Assembly: GCA_000612485.1 (NCBI GenBank) | Contig: CP007494.1 | Span: forward strand, 1,240,001 to 1,304,000 | DNA from: Bordetella holmesii ATCC 51541 | GTDB taxonomy: Bacteria; Pseudomonadota; Gammaproteobacteria; Burkholderiales; Burkholderiaceae_B | Direction: 5' to 3' | Length of the DNA stretch: 64,000 nt | Shown here: in pieces, positions 8,327-17,703 of the stretch | Layout: every line of letters starts with the position of its first letter | Numbering within the stretch: position 1 is the first letter of the stretch | Made by a program: the position numbers and the translations under genes | Notes under the pieces: model-generated | Told to the model about the DNA's origin: nothing | Seen by the model: the letters and a program-made list of their open reading frames with translations, nothing else | Databases searched by the model: none

Positions 8327-9400
8327 CTAACTGCGCGGAAAGATCCACAGGCTGTCGGCCGGCAAAGCCAGCCGATACTTCCCTGCCTCGCGCCCTTGCG
8401 GTCCATAGGCTCGCAGAGACAAGCCATCAGAGCCGCCGGCGCGAAACAAATACTCCCAACGATCGCCCAGATACATGCTGGTCGTCAGCGGCAAATCCAG
8501 ATGGTTGCCATCCGCGTCGTCCTGCAGGCGCAACTGTTCGACGCGGATCACCGCCGTGGCGTCTTGCCCGGCGGACACACCCTCGGCGGCCCGGCCCCAC
8601 AGCGTCCACCCCGCGCCTTCGATGCGGGCGCGACCGTCCCGCAACTCGACCACACGACCCTCGAGGCGATTGTTGCTGCCCATGAACTCGGCCGTAAACA
8701 GTGTCGCCGGCGTGCTGTACATCTCCTGCGGCGTACCCTGCTGTTCTATCTTGCCGTTGTTCAACAGCAGGATGCGATCCGAGATCGCCATCGCTTCACT
8801 TTGGTCGTGCGTGACCATCAGGGCCGACAATCCCAGCCTGACGATGAGTTCACGCAAGAAGGTTCGCGCTTCCTCACGCAGCTTGGCATCCAGATTGGAA
8901 AGCGGCTCGTCCAGCAGAATGACGGGCGGACTGTAGACGAGTGCTCGCCCTATGGCCACACGCTGTTGCTGGCCTCCTGAGAGCTGATGCGGATGGCGTT
9001 GCCCTAATTTGCCCAGTCCGAGCTGCTCAAGCACATCCGCCACACGTTGGCGCACTTCGCTGCCCGGGACACCGCGCAGCTTCAGAGGATAGGCGACGTT
9101 GTCGTACACCGTCTTGTGCGGCCAGAGTGCATAGGACTGAAATACAAGCCCCAGATTACGGTCTTCGGCCGGGACCTCCTGGCGCGAGCCGCCGTCGTAC
9201 ACCACACGCTCGCCGATACGGATGCGGCCAGCCTTGGGCCCTTCCAGGCCCGCAACCGCGCGCAGCAACGTCGTCTTACCGCTGCCCGATGGTCCCAGCA
9301 GGGAGACCACCTCGCCCTGGCGTAAATCCATCGACACCCCTTTCAAAACAGGGTTGTCGCCGTAGTCCAGATGCAGATCTTCGACGGAAAGCTCAATCAT
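8327..9400 (-). CDS. ABC transporter ATP-binding protein, AfuC/FbpC type
   Basis: This 357-residue ATPase has all canonical motifs: Walker A GPSGSGKTT, Q-loop LVFQSYALWPHKTV, signature LSGGQQQRVAIGRAL, Walker B ILLDEPLSNLD and the H-loop MVTHDQ. A C-terminal TOBE-like regulatory domain follows (about residue 240 on). This layout is typical of CUT1/Fe3+-type importers. It is the last gene of a minus-strand set: binding protein, double permease, ATPase. It overlaps the permease gene by 8 bp, implying translational coupling. The AfuABC/FbpABC label does not fix the substrate: family members carry ferric iron, sugar phosphates or phosphonates. Confidence 0.88.
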   Translation of the reverse strand: MIELSVEDLHLDYGDNPVLKGVSMDLRQGEVVSLLGPSGSGKTTLLRAVAGLEGPKAGRIRIGERVVYDGGSRQEVPAEDRNLGLVFQSYALWPHKTVYDNVAYPLKLRGVPGSEVRQRVADVLEQLGLGKLGQRHPHQLSGGQQQRVAIGRALVYSPPVILLDEPLSNLDAKLREEARTFLRELIVRLGLSALMVTHDQSEAMAISDRILLLNNGKIEQQGTPQEMYSTPATLFTAEFMGSNNRLEGRVVELRDGRARIEGAGWTLWGRAAEGVSAGQDATAVIRVEQLRLQDDADGNHLDLPLTTSMYLGDRWEYLFRAGGSDGLSLRAYGPQGREAGKYRLALPADSLWIFPRS

Positions 9401-11162
9401 GAAGTTTGACTCCGAAACGCAGAGCGACGCCCAGCCCGAACACGACCAGGACGATATTGATAAAGGAAAGCGCGGCGACGATATCGATGGCGCCGGAAGC
9501 CCACAAGGACACCAGCATGGAGCCTATGGTCTCGGTGCCTGGCGAGAGCAGATAAACGCCCGTGGAGTACTCGCGCTCGAAGACCAGAAACATCAACGGC
9601 CAGGATCCGATCAGGCCGTACTTGGCCAGGGGCACGGTCACATGGCGGGTGACCTGGGCACGCGACGCACCAGTGCTGCGCGCGGCCTCTTCCAGCTCGG
9701 GGCCGACTTGCAGCAAGGTCGACGAAATCAGGCGCAGGCCATAGGCCATCCAGACCACGGTATAGGCCAACCACACACTGAAAATGGTGCTGCGCATGGC
9801 GCGCAGCCATTCGATGAAGTTATCCCGCAACCATTCAGCGAAAGGCAGCGCGGACAGCCAGCCATCCTCCAATGCGTTGTCCAGCCACATGGGCACGAAC
9901 AGAAACACCCACAGAAACGCCAGGCCGGCCAACAACCCCGGCACCGCTCGCGGCACCAGCACGCTGTAGTCCAGAAATCGGGTCACGTTATCCGGCTTGC
10001 GGTGCATCGCCAGGCCGATAAACAAGTAGCAAAAGACGGCCAGCGCACCACCGAGCACACCAACGGCCACCGAATTGATGATGGCCCGGATCAGGTTGCT
10101 TTGGGAGAACACCGTACGAAACGCGTCCAGCGACAAGACGTCCAGCAACGACACGCCCATGCCCCAGTTCGACACGAAGGCTCGCAGCAGCACCCCGATC
10201 AACGGCACGATGATGGTCACCAACAGCCAGACCGCCACCACGCCACCGGCCAACCACCGCCAACGCCCAAGAGGCAAGGCACGCGCGCGAGAGGCTTTGC
10301 CTTTCATGGTGACAAAGCGATTGGCCGTCCGCATCAGACGACGCTGCAGCATGACCAGCGGGATCGTCATGGCAATCAGAACCACCGCCACGGCCGCCAT
10401 CAGATGGTAGGAAGGAATGCCCAACTTGTTGGTGAGCTTGTACAGATACGTCGCCAGCACCAGATTACCTTCGGGGTCGCCCAACACCAGCACCAGCCCG
10501 AACACCTCCAGGCCGAGGAAGAAGAGCAGCACCGTGGCGTACAGCATCGCCGGGCGGACCATGGGCAGACTCACCGACGTCATCACCCGCAAGGGCGAGG
10601 CGCCACAGACCCGCGCCGCCTCCTCGACGTCGGACCCCATGCTGCGCAGCGCCGAAGAAATATAAAGATAGGCGTGCGGCACATGCGTCAGACCGGCAAT
10701 GATGACGATGCTGGTGAGCGAATAAATATTCCAGGGCACCACGCCCAGTATCTGTTGCACCCACAGCGAGAAGAACCCGACCGGGCCGGCGGCGACGACA
10801 TACCCGAATCCCAACACCATGGGTGAGACGAACACCGGCACCAGGATCAGCGGCTCTATCCAGCGGCGGCCGGGCAAGTCCGTGCGCACCATGAGAAAGG
10901 CCAGCATGCCGCCTAGCGGAATTGCGATGGCGGCCAGACCGAAGGCCAGGATGAAGCCGCTCTTGAGGGCTTTGTAAAAAGCCGGGTCGTCAAAAATGAA
11001 GTGGAATGCGCCCAGGCTGAAATGCTTGCCGGGAGAAAAGAAAGGCGCCGACAGAAAACTCTGGACGATGATGAACGACAACGGCACATAGATGGCCAGT
11101 GTCGTGAGCAGCACGACAACGCCGCGCGGCAGGGATTGCCATTTTCTGCGCAATGACTGCAT
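9393..11162 (-). CDS. ABC transporter permease, fused double permease of the FbpB/AfuB type
   Basis: This 589-residue inner-membrane protein has about 12 helices and two tandem binding-protein-dependent permease domains. Each has its EAA coupling loop, EEAARVCGASPLRV in the first half and EEAARSTGASRAQV in the second. A double-length single-chain permease is typical of Fe3+/sugar-phosphate/aminoethylphosphonate importers. The start is set at ATG 11162 (MQSLRRKW), preceded by AGGA; the frame is open further upstream but would run into the binding-protein gene. It lies 15 nt after the binding-protein stop and overlaps the ATPase. It appears intact although its binding protein is frameshifted. 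Confidence 0.88.
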   Translation of the reverse strand: MQSLRRKWQSLPRGVVVLLTTLAIYVPLSFIIVQSFLSAPFFSPGKHFSLGAFHFIFDDPAFYKALKSGFILAFGLAAIAIPLGGMLAFLMVRTDLPGRRWIEPLILVPVFVSPMVLGFGYVVAAGPVGFFSLWVQQILGVVPWNIYSLTSIVIIAGLTHVPHAYLYISSALRSMGSDVEEAARVCGASPLRVMTSVSLPMVRPAMLYATVLLFFLGLEVFGLVLVLGDPEGNLVLATYLYKLTNKLGIPSYHLMAAVAVVLIAMTIPLVMLQRRLMRTANRFVTMKGKASRARALPLGRWRWLAGGVVAVWLLVTIIVPLIGVLLRAFVSNWGMGVSLLDVLSLDAFRTVFSQSNLIRAIINSVAVGVLGGALAVFCYLFIGLAMHRKPDNVTRFLDYSVLVPRAVPGLLAGLAFLWVFLFVPMWLDNALEDGWLSALPFAEWLRDNFIEWLRAMRSTIFSVWLAYTVVWMAYGLRLISSTLLQVGPELEEAARSTGASRAQVTRHVTVPLAKYGLIGSWPLMFLVFEREYSTGVYLLSPGTETIGSMLVSLWASGAIDIVAALSFINIVLVVFGLGVALRFGVKLHD

Positions 11163-11176
11163 GGAAGATCCTGTCT

Positions 11177-12285
11177 TCAAAGATAGGGAGGCTCGCCACC
11201 TTTCGGTGCGCGCCACTGCTTGATGAAGTCCAGGCGCTTGTTCTGCTCGAGGTACTCGAGCAGGCTGTCATTGACCGGAATGGGCTTGAGCGCCGACCCC
11301 AGCTTTTTGGTCATGCCATCCACATCGTTATCGCCATCGATGTCATCACGGATGGAGGCCATCTCCGCGCGATTGGCCACGATTTCCTGACCCTTCTTGG
11401 ACAGCAGATAGTCCATCCAGAGCTTGGCGGCGTTCTTGTTCTTGGCTTTTTTGCTGATGAAGGCCACACGCGAGAGCACCAGGGCGTAATCCGTGGGGTA
11501 AACGATGCCCAGGGAGGCGTCATTCTTGGCGCGCGCCTCGGCATATGACCCAAGTATGTTGTAGCCGACTAAGTTCTCGCCTGAAGAGACCCGTTCCATC
11601 ATGGTGCCGGTCGAAGACTGTACAACCAGCCCCCCTTGGCGGTATCGCGCAGCGTGTCGAAGTAATGCGGATCATTGGCCTTGTCCTGCACGCCAAGCAT
11701 GAATCCCACCGCCGACTTCTCGATGTCGTAAGTGGTGACTTTATTCTTGAATTTCTCCGGTTGGCTGGCGATCAGCTTGGCCAGCTCGGCATGCGTGCTC
11801 GGCACCTCGCCTTGCGGGATCAGTCGCTTGTTGTAGATGAACACCGCGGGCTCGTACGTCGTGCCATAGGCCGAGTCTTTCCAGACCGCCCAGTCCGGCA
11901 GTTTTCCGGCTTCCGCCGAGCGGTACTTCAACGCGTAGTCCACGGCCAGCTTCAACGCCGAATCCATGGACGAACTCCACACGACGTCACCACTGCCGCT
12001 GCCCGAGGCCTGCTCGCTGATATACCGGTTGTACAGCTCGGTGCTGTTCATGTCGTTGTACTCGACCTTCACACCCGGGAAGGCTGCCTCGAAGCCGGCG
12101 ATGATAGGCGCGGCGGCTTTGGTGTCGGTCGTGGAATAGATCACGACCTTACCCTCTTTCTTGGCACCGTCGATGATCTTCTGATAGTCGGCCGGATAAC
12201 CTTCTGGCACCTGTGCGCCAGCCGCGCCGGCGGCGAGCGTGAAGGCGGCCGCCATCGTGGCGGCCAAGCATGACTTGGCAAACAT
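11177..12285 (-). pseudogene. periplasmic substrate-binding protein of the Fe3+/sugar-phosphate type, split by a one-base frameshift
   Basis: Read from ATG 12285 (GGAG upstream), the protein has a clear signal peptide (FAKSCLAATMAAAFTLAAGA) and the ligand-cleft segments VVIYSTTDTKAAAPI, DMNSTELYNR, WAVWKDSAYGTTYEPA and TYDIEKSAVG. At a run of six C (11630-11635, G6 in the coding strand) the frame breaks; adding one G joins it to GENLVGYNILGSYAEAR and the C-terminal half ending at 11177. Without that base the protein stops after about 230 residues and lacks its second lobe. The lesion is in a homopolymer, so it may be phase-variable, a fixed mutation or a sequencing error. The paralogue fused to the upstream kinase is intact. 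Confidence 0.85.
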
Positions 12286-12400
12286 GGCTGTCTTCTCCGT
12301 TGGAATGATGAAACTGGCTCTTGGACCAGCCTGATTGCATCTTAGGAGACGCAATCTGTCCGCGTCCTGTCATCACACTCGGATCGGCCTCAGGAAATCC

Positions 12401-14890
12401 CTAGGGTTTGGCCGCCCCGTCCACTCTTTCGGGCGTATCCGTCACCAGCCTCATCCAGGTTTGCACAAAGCGGGCCTGCCGCTGCTGATCCAGCCCCACC
12501 AGCAAGGCCGGGCTCAGCGCGATGGGCTGCACGATGCCGCGCGCCTGCGGCTGCAAGGCTTGCGCCGTCCACGGACCCGGTGTGCCAGGCACCAGCGCGC
12601 CCAATGCCGCATGGTTGGCCGCGACCTGCTGGCCAGCCGGTGACAGCAACCAATCCACCAGGGTCCGTCCGAGATCGGGGTTGGGGGCCGAGCGCGCGAT
12701 CAGCGCCGAACGCGCCAACACCAGCACATAATCCTGGGGCAGCACGACCCAAATGGCGCCACCGGCGGCCTGACGCGCCAAGGCATAAGAGCCCAGCAGG
12801 TTGTATCCCAGGTCCAACTCATCGCGCTCGAAGGCGTCAAGCAGTTCACCGCTGGTGGGCGCCAGGCGTACTCCCACCCTGCCCAAGGCATTGGCCAGCC
12901 CCCAAAACGCGGAGGACACCATCTCGTCCTGCTCGGCCAGGACATAACCCACATTACTAATGGCGATATCGTACGTGGCAACCCGGCCACGCAGGCTGGC
13001 GCCTTCCGTTTCCAACAGACGCAGCAACGCACGGCGCGTGCGGGGCACGGTCGCCTCGGTGAATCGACGCGGGTTATAGACGATGACGGCCGGCTCGAAC
13101 GTAAATCCATAGACCTCATCCCGCCAGACCGCCCAGGATGGCAGATCACGGGCATAGGGGGATGCGTAACTGAGCGCAAATCCGTCATTGGCCAACCGTA
13201 TCTGCAGGTCAGGCGCCGAGCTGATGAGCACGTCCACGTCCTTGAGCTGCCCGGCCACCGCCTCGTCGTAAAGCTCCCGGCTGTTCATCTCGCGGTACAC
13301 CACGGTGACATCCGGACGCTGTGCCTGAAAGCCGCTGATCAATGGTGCGATGACCGGCGTGTCGGTCGGGCCTGCCACGGTCAAGACGCGCCCGCCGGGA
13401 CGTGGTGCGGGATACCGGGTCTCCTGCACCACGCCAGCCGCCTGCGCTGGCGACGGCGGCGATGCAGACCATAGGCACAGGCAGGCCAGCAGCGCGGCGG
13501 CCAATTTGCCCGCGCCGCGGCCGCGTGCCATGGGCAAGACCACGCGCGCCTGCAGACCACCGCCCGGCCTGTCCTGCAGCCAGAGCGAGCCGCCATGAGC
13601 CTGGGCCACCGAGCGCACGATGGCCAGGCCCAGCCCCGAACCTGGCTGATCGCTGCTACCCCGCTCAAACCGCTGTTGCACCCGCTCCTTGTCGGATTCG
13701 GCAATGCCGGGCCCACGATCCAACACCGTCAACGCCACACGATACGCCGACACGGGGGTGACTTGAATCTCGACCAGCGATGCCGGCGCATGGCGCAAGG
13801 CGTTATCCACCAAATTGCGCAGCATCTCGCGCAGCGCAACGCGATCACCCATGACGCGCGCGCGCCGGACTTGCGGCGCGATGGCGATACGCACGCGTTG
13901 CGCCTCCAGTGGCCCGATACGGCGTCGGGTTTCGTTGACGGTTTCCACCACGCCGACGGCGGCTCGTTCCCCGCTGCCAAGACGATGGGCAATCGTGGCA
14001 TCCATCAAAAGCTGATTGATCAGCTGACTGGCCTGGGTCGCATTCTGGTGAATACGGGCAACGCGTTCGCGCAAGCGCGCCGCATCCTGCTCCTCGAGCG
14101 CGACCTCTGCCTGCGCACGTAAAGACGCCAACGGAGTACGCACCTGGTGCGCGGCGTCCGCCACCAAGGTGTTCAGGTTATCCATCATCGTCGACAACCG
14201 GTGCATGAAGGCATTCAACGCCTCGGAAAGACGCCGGACTTCGCTGGGAACCGGAGCACGCAAAGGCGCCAGATCATCCGGGGCACGCAAGCGCAACTCC
14301 CGCTCAACGACGGCCAGCGGCGCAAACGCCCGCTGAATACCGAACCAGAGCAGAGCCAGCGCCACGACCACCACCGCCAGCAACGGCCAGAGGCTGCGAT
14401 TGAGTATTTCCGCGGCCAGCGCCTGGCGCGAACCGAGCGTCTCTGCCACTCGTACCGTAACCCACCCCGCGTGCTGGCTGGCCGACACCAACCTGCCGAC
14501 CGTAGCCACCCGTATGGCGTCGTCATGGTAGCGCTCGTAGGCAAAGCGCGGCACGGCGGAGTCGGCCAGCGGCAAAGCCAGCGCCAGATCTGCATAGCCC
14601 GTAATGGCGTGCCCGCTGCCGTTGAGCACCTGATAGAACACTCTTTCGCTCACGGGTAGCATGGCCAGGGAAGAAAACGGTGGCTCCACCGTGACGCCGT
14701 TGTCATCGATCTGCACCGAACCGGCGATGGTCAGCGCCGAGGCCGCGAGCAGACGATCGAAAGCCTGTTCTGCCGCGCGACCGGCGTAGGCACGCAAAAA
14801 GAAAAACAACGCGATCGAGGCGCAGGCCAGCAACAGCAGCGCCAACATGAACACCCGCCGGCGGATGGAAAAACCATCATGTCGACGCAT
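12401..14890 (-). CDS. sensor histidine kinase fused to a periplasmic substrate-binding domain
   Basis: This is an 829-residue single frame. Residues 13-33 are a first membrane helix, 34-168 a periplasmic sensor and 169-187 a second helix. The HisKA domain has the phospho-acceptor His248 (DAAHQVRTPL), and the HATPase has N-box NLVDNALRHA (about 359-368), DRGPGI (391-396) and GSGLGLAIV (417-425), a TctE-like layout. At 454 a new start-like methionine is followed by a signal-peptide-like segment (KLAAALLACLCLWSA, ending PAQA near 484) and then a complete binding protein, about 490-820. The latter is a clear paralogue of the adjacent transporter's binding protein: EMNSRELYDE, LPSWAVWRDEVYG and DLGYNLLGSYALARQ match DMNSTELYNR, LPDWAVWKDSAYG and LVGYNILGSYAEAR. 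The inferred topology puts the binding domain outside. Internal initiation at 13531 has no ribosome-binding site. The gene overlaps the regulator by 14 bp. Confidence 0.85.
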   Translation of the reverse strand: MRRHDGFSIRRRVFMLALLLLACASIALFFFLRAYAGRAAEQAFDRLLAASALTIAGSVQIDDNGVTVEPPFSSLAMLPVSERVFYQVLNGSGHAITGYADLALALPLADSAVPRFAYERYHDDAIRVATVGRLVSASQHAGWVTVRVAETLGSRQALAAEILNRSLWPLLAVVVVALALLWFGIQRAFAPLAVVERELRLRAPDDLAPLRAPVPSEVRRLSEALNAFMHRLSTMMDNLNTLVADAAHQVRTPLASLRAQAEVALEEQDAARLRERVARIHQNATQASQLINQLLMDATIAHRLGSGERAAVGVVETVNETRRRIGPLEAQRVRIAIAPQVRRARVMGDRVALREMLRNLVDNALRHAPASLVEIQVTPVSAYRVALTVLDRGPGIAESDKERVQQRFERGSSDQPGSGLGLAIVRSVAQAHGGSLWLQDRPGGGLQARVVLPMARGRGAGKLAAALLACLCLWSASPPSPAQAAGVVQETRYPAPRPGGRVLTVAGPTDTPVIAPLISGFQAQRPDVTVVYREMNSRELYDEAVAGQLKDVDVLISSAPDLQIRLANDGFALSYASPYARDLPSWAVWRDEVYGFTFEPAVIVYNPRRFTEATVPRTRRALLRLLETEGASLRGRVATYDIAISNVGYVLAEQDEMVSSAFWGLANALGRVGVRLAPTSGELLDAFERDELDLGYNLLGSYALARQAAGGAIWVVLPQDYVLVLARSALIARSAPNPDLGRTLVDWLLSPAGQQVAANHAALGALVPGTPGPWTAQALQPQARGIVQPIALSPALLVGLDQQRQARFVQTWMRLVTDTPERVDGAAKP

Positions 14891-15548
14891 CTGTGCGCGC
14901 CTGGTAGCCGACGCCTCGTACCGTCACGATCTCTATGCAGGCCGTCGAGAGTTTCTTGCGCAGCCGGGAAATCAGCAACTCCAGAGCATTGAGCGAGATA
15001 TCCTCGGCATCGAACAACTGTGCCATCAACCGTTCCTTGGCCACCGTCTGCCCCTGCCGGGTCAGGAGAATCTCCAGCAGGCGAAACTCGCGCCGTCCAA
15101 GCTCCAGCAACTGGCCATTGATCGTCACGGTTCGACCCGACATGTCCAGGCTCAGATCACCCAGCACGACCACGCTCGAAGTCTGGCCCGTCGGGCGGCG
15201 CATCAGAGCGCGCAGGCGTGCCTCCAGTTCACGCAGGTCGAAGGGCTTGACCAGATAGTCGTCAGCGCCCAGATCCAGCATGTCGACCTTGTCTTCGATC
15301 TCCGCCCGCGCGGTCATGACCAATACGGGTGCCTCCAGCCCCGCTGCGCGCCACTCCCGGAGTACCGCATAGCCGTCCTTGCCTGGCAAGGTGATGTACA
15401 GCACCACGGCGTCCCAGGCTTGCGCGCCACCCCATTGCACGGCCGCCAAGCCATCGCGCACCCAGCGCACGCTATGTCCCGCATTGCGCAGCTTGCTTTC
15501 CACAGCGTCGCCCAGGTCGGGATTGTCCTCGACCAGCAGAATGCGCAT
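14877..15548 (-). CDS. OmpR/TctD-type response regulator lacking the phospho-acceptor Asp
   Basis: This 223-residue regulator starts at ATG 15548 (GGAG upstream). The receiver domain (1-115) keeps the acidic pocket in LLVEDNP, the switch threonine in MTARAE and the lysine in YLVKPFD. However, the position that should be the phosphorylated aspartate is Tyr51 (AVVLYITLPGKDG), one G-to-T change from the usual GAC. The C-terminal winged helix (about 130-220) is normal: LGRREFRLLEILL and SLNALELLISRLRKKL. It precedes and overlaps the fused kinase gene. The partner kinase therefore cannot phosphorylate it in the usual way, so it is either inactive or a phosphorylation-independent regulator. Confidence 0.9.
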   Translation of the reverse strand: MRILLVEDNPDLGDAVESKLRNAGHSVRWVRDGLAAVQWGGAQAWDAVVLYITLPGKDGYAVLREWRAAGLEAPVLVMTARAEIEDKVDMLDLGADDYLVKPFDLRELEARLRALMRRPTGQTSSVVVLGDLSLDMSGRTVTINGQLLELGRREFRLLEILLTRQGQTVAKERLMAQLFDAEDISLNALELLISRLRKKLSTACIEIVTVRGVGYQARTDAST

Positions 15549-16071
15549 ATCTCCTCGCTTTTGTTTTTGTTCGCACGATCGCGAGTGTAGCCGTGCGGCC
15601 TCACGTGCCAGCCGCTCAACCGTCGCACACGGCACGCACGAAAGACGCACAGGTATACGGGCTGCGCGGCGACTCCAGCGCGACGTCCAGTCATGGATGA
15701 CCGGCACTCTCATTTCCAGAATACGACGCGGCCATGGGCAGCGGACTTGCTACGGATTATGTCAATCGCGCAAACCAGCAAGGGAAAACCCTAGTCAGCT
15801 TCAAAATTTGAAACATAAAACATAAACAAATCTCATTGACATTTAATAATCCGGTAATTTTTCAGTTTGCGAATTCATCGCCTCACGCGGCAGACCCAAT
15901 AAGAAGAATATTTCTTCGAAGATTCAGTCAATAGGGAAAAGCCCACTAGTCTTGGGAGAATTTCTGGATTCATGGTAATATTCATTGCTATTCCGTGCAA
16001 TATCAGCTGTTGATGCGCCGGATTAAACCTACAACATCTATAACAATCAACGCGCGCAAATTCTCACAAAA
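15549..16071. other. 523-bp divergent intergenic region upstream of wlbA and the response regulator
   Basis: No gene is seen. The right half (about 15740-16070) is strongly AT-rich compared with its surroundings and holds a TTGACA hexamer (15836-15841) and a perfect inverted repeat GAAGAA-TAT-TTCTTC (15903-15917), a possible regulator site for the LPS operon. No confident minus-ten element was found. Confidence 0.5.
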
Positions 16072-17118
16072 ATGACCCCTATATCAGACCGCAAAATCCG
16101 TTTTGCCTTAGTTGGCTGTGGGCGAATTTCCAAGAACCACATCGCCGCTATTGCCCAACACAATGATCGCGCCGAACTGGTCGAGGTGTGCGACACCGAC
16201 CCGGCGGCCCTGAAAGCCGCTGCGCAAGCCACCGGTGCGACGCCCTACGCCTCGCTGACGGACATGCTGGCCAACAGCACCGCCGACGCCGTCATCCTCG
16301 CCACACCTTCGGGCCTGCATCCTTGGCAGGCGATCGAAGTGGCGCAGTCCGGCCGTCATGTGGTGAGCGAAAAACCCATGGCAACCCGCTGGGAAGATGG
16401 CAAACGCATGGTCAAGGCCTGCGACGAGGCCGGTGTGCGCCTCTTCGTGGTCAAGCAGAACCGCCGCAACGCCACGCTGCAACTACTCAAGCGCGCAGTC
16501 GAGGAAAACCGCTTCGGCCGCATCTACATGGTGACGGTCAACGTGTTCTGGACCCGCCCCCAGGAGTACTACGACGCTGCCCGCTGGCGCGGCAAATGGG
16601 AATGGGACGGCGGCGCCTTCATGAACCAGGCCAGCCACTATGTGGATTTGCTGGATTGGATCATCGGACCCGTCGAAAGCGTCTACTCGTACACGGGCAC
16701 CCTGGCGCGTCGCATCGAAGCCGAGGACACCGGCGTGACCGCCCTGCGCTGGCGCCATGGCGCCATGGGTTCCATCAACGTCACCATGCTGACCTACCCG
16801 CAGAACCTCGAAGGTTCCATCACCATCCTGGGTGAAAAGGGAACGGCCAAGGTGGGCGGCGTGGCCGTTAACCGCATCGACGAATGGAAATTCGCCGAAC
16901 CGCATCCGGACGACGACAACGTGCGGGAAGCCAGCTATGAGACCACCTCGGTCTATGGCTTCGGTCATCCGCTCTATTACGACAACGTCATCCGCACCCT
17001 GCGAGGCGAGTGCGAACCGGAAACCGATGGCCGCGAAGGGCTGCAGTCGCTTGCGCTGCTCACCGCCATGTACCGTTCGGCACGCGATGGCGTGCGCGTA
17101 CCCCTGCCCCTGGATTGA
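16072..17118 (+). CDS. wlbA: UDP-N-acetylglucosaminuronate 3-dehydrogenase (Gfo/Idh/MocA family)
   Basis: This NAD-dependent sugar dehydrogenase oxidises UDP-GlcNAcA at C3, the first committed step towards UDP-2,3-diacetamido-2,3-dideoxy-mannuronate for LPS. Its 348 residues start with the Rossmann motif [13 protein letters not shown]. The [11 protein letters not shown] segment carries the catalytic-type lysine of the family, and the substrate domain contains [19 protein letters not shown]. It heads a tight cluster with the B-D genes, the same order as Bordetella wlbABCD and Pseudomonas wbpB/D/E/I functions. The ATG at 16072 has only a weak ribosome-binding site, but the upstream region is non-coding, so the start is probably right. 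Confidence 0.9.
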   Translation: MTPISDRKIRFALVGCGRISKNHIAAIAQHNDRAELVEVCDTDPAALKAAAQATGATPYASLTDMLANSTADAVILATPSGLHPWQAIEVAQSGRHVVSEKPMATRWEDGKRMVKACDEAGVRLFVVKQNRRNATLQLLKRAVEENRFGRIYMVTVNVFWTRPQEYYDAARWRGKWEWDGGAFMNQASHYVDLLDWIIGPVESVYSYTGTLARRIEAEDTGVTALRWRHGAMGSINVTMLTYPQNLEGSITILGEKGTAKVGGVAVNRIDEWKFAEPHPDDDNVREASYETTSVYGFGHPLYYDNVIRTLRGECEPETDGREGLQSLALLTAMYRSARDGVRVPLPLD

Positions 17119-17126
17119 CATCCATC

Positions 17127-17696
17127 ATGAGTATCCATCCAAGTGCAATCGTCGACGAAGGCGCCCGCATCGGTGCGGGGACCCGCGTCTGGCATTGGGT
17201 TCATGTCTGCGGCGGCGCCGAGATCGGCGAGAACTGTTCGCTCGGCCAGAATGTATTCGTGGGCAATCGCGTGCGCATCGGCAACCGCGTCAAGATCCAG
17301 AACAATGTCTCGGTCTATGACAACGTCTTCCTCGAAGACGATGTGTTCTGCGGCCCCAGCATGGTCTTCACCAACGTCTACAACCCGCGCGCGGCCATTG
17401 AACGCAAGAGCGAATACCGCGACACCCTGGTCAAACAGGGCGCTACGTTGGGTGCGAACTGCACCATCGTCTGCGGCGCGACCATCGGCCGCTATGCCTT
17501 CATCGGCGCCGGCGCGGTGGTCAACAAAGATGTCCCCGACTTCGCGCTCATGGTGGGCGTTCCCGCCCGGCAGATTGGTTGGATGAGCCGTCACGGCGAA
17601 CAGCTTGATCTGCCCCTGAGCGGCGATGGCCAGGCCACCTGCGCGCATACCGGCGAGCACTACATCCTCACAAACGGCGTCTGCCAACTGGCTTGA
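17127..17696 (+). CDS. wlbB: UDP-amino-sugar N-acetyltransferase (left-handed beta-helix)
   Basis: This 189-residue hexapeptide-repeat acyltransferase acetylates the 3-amino group of the UDP-GlcNAcA-derived sugar (WbpD-like). Imperfect hexapeptide turns run through the chain, for example [37 protein letters not shown] and [20 protein letters not shown]. The ATG at 17127 lies 8 nt after the wlbA stop, so the genes are probably one transcript. The frame is open farther upstream within wlbA, but that extension is not family-like. The protein looks complete. Confidence 0.9.
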   Translation: MSIHPSAIVDEGARIGAGTRVWHWVHVCGGAEIGENCSLGQNVFVGNRVRIGNRVKIQNNVSVYDNVFLEDDVFCGPSMVFTNVYNPRAAIERKSEYRDTLVKQGATLGANCTIVCGATIGRYAFIGAGAVVNKDVPDFALMVGVPARQIGWMSRHGEQLDLPLSGDGQATCAHTGEHYILTNGVCQLA

Positions 17697-17703
17697 GTCC
17701 ACC

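Noticed and set aside
9399..10826. 475-codon plus-strand frame opposite the ABC permease
   Set aside because: Composition is His/Gln/Arg-rich as expected for the reverse of a membrane-protein gene; no domain or ribosome-binding site.
13529..13531. Independent start of the binding-protein half inside the kinase fusion
   Set aside because: ATG with a signal-peptide-like sequence follows, but there is no Shine-Dalgarno upstream and the frame is continuous with the kinase; kept only as an alternative.
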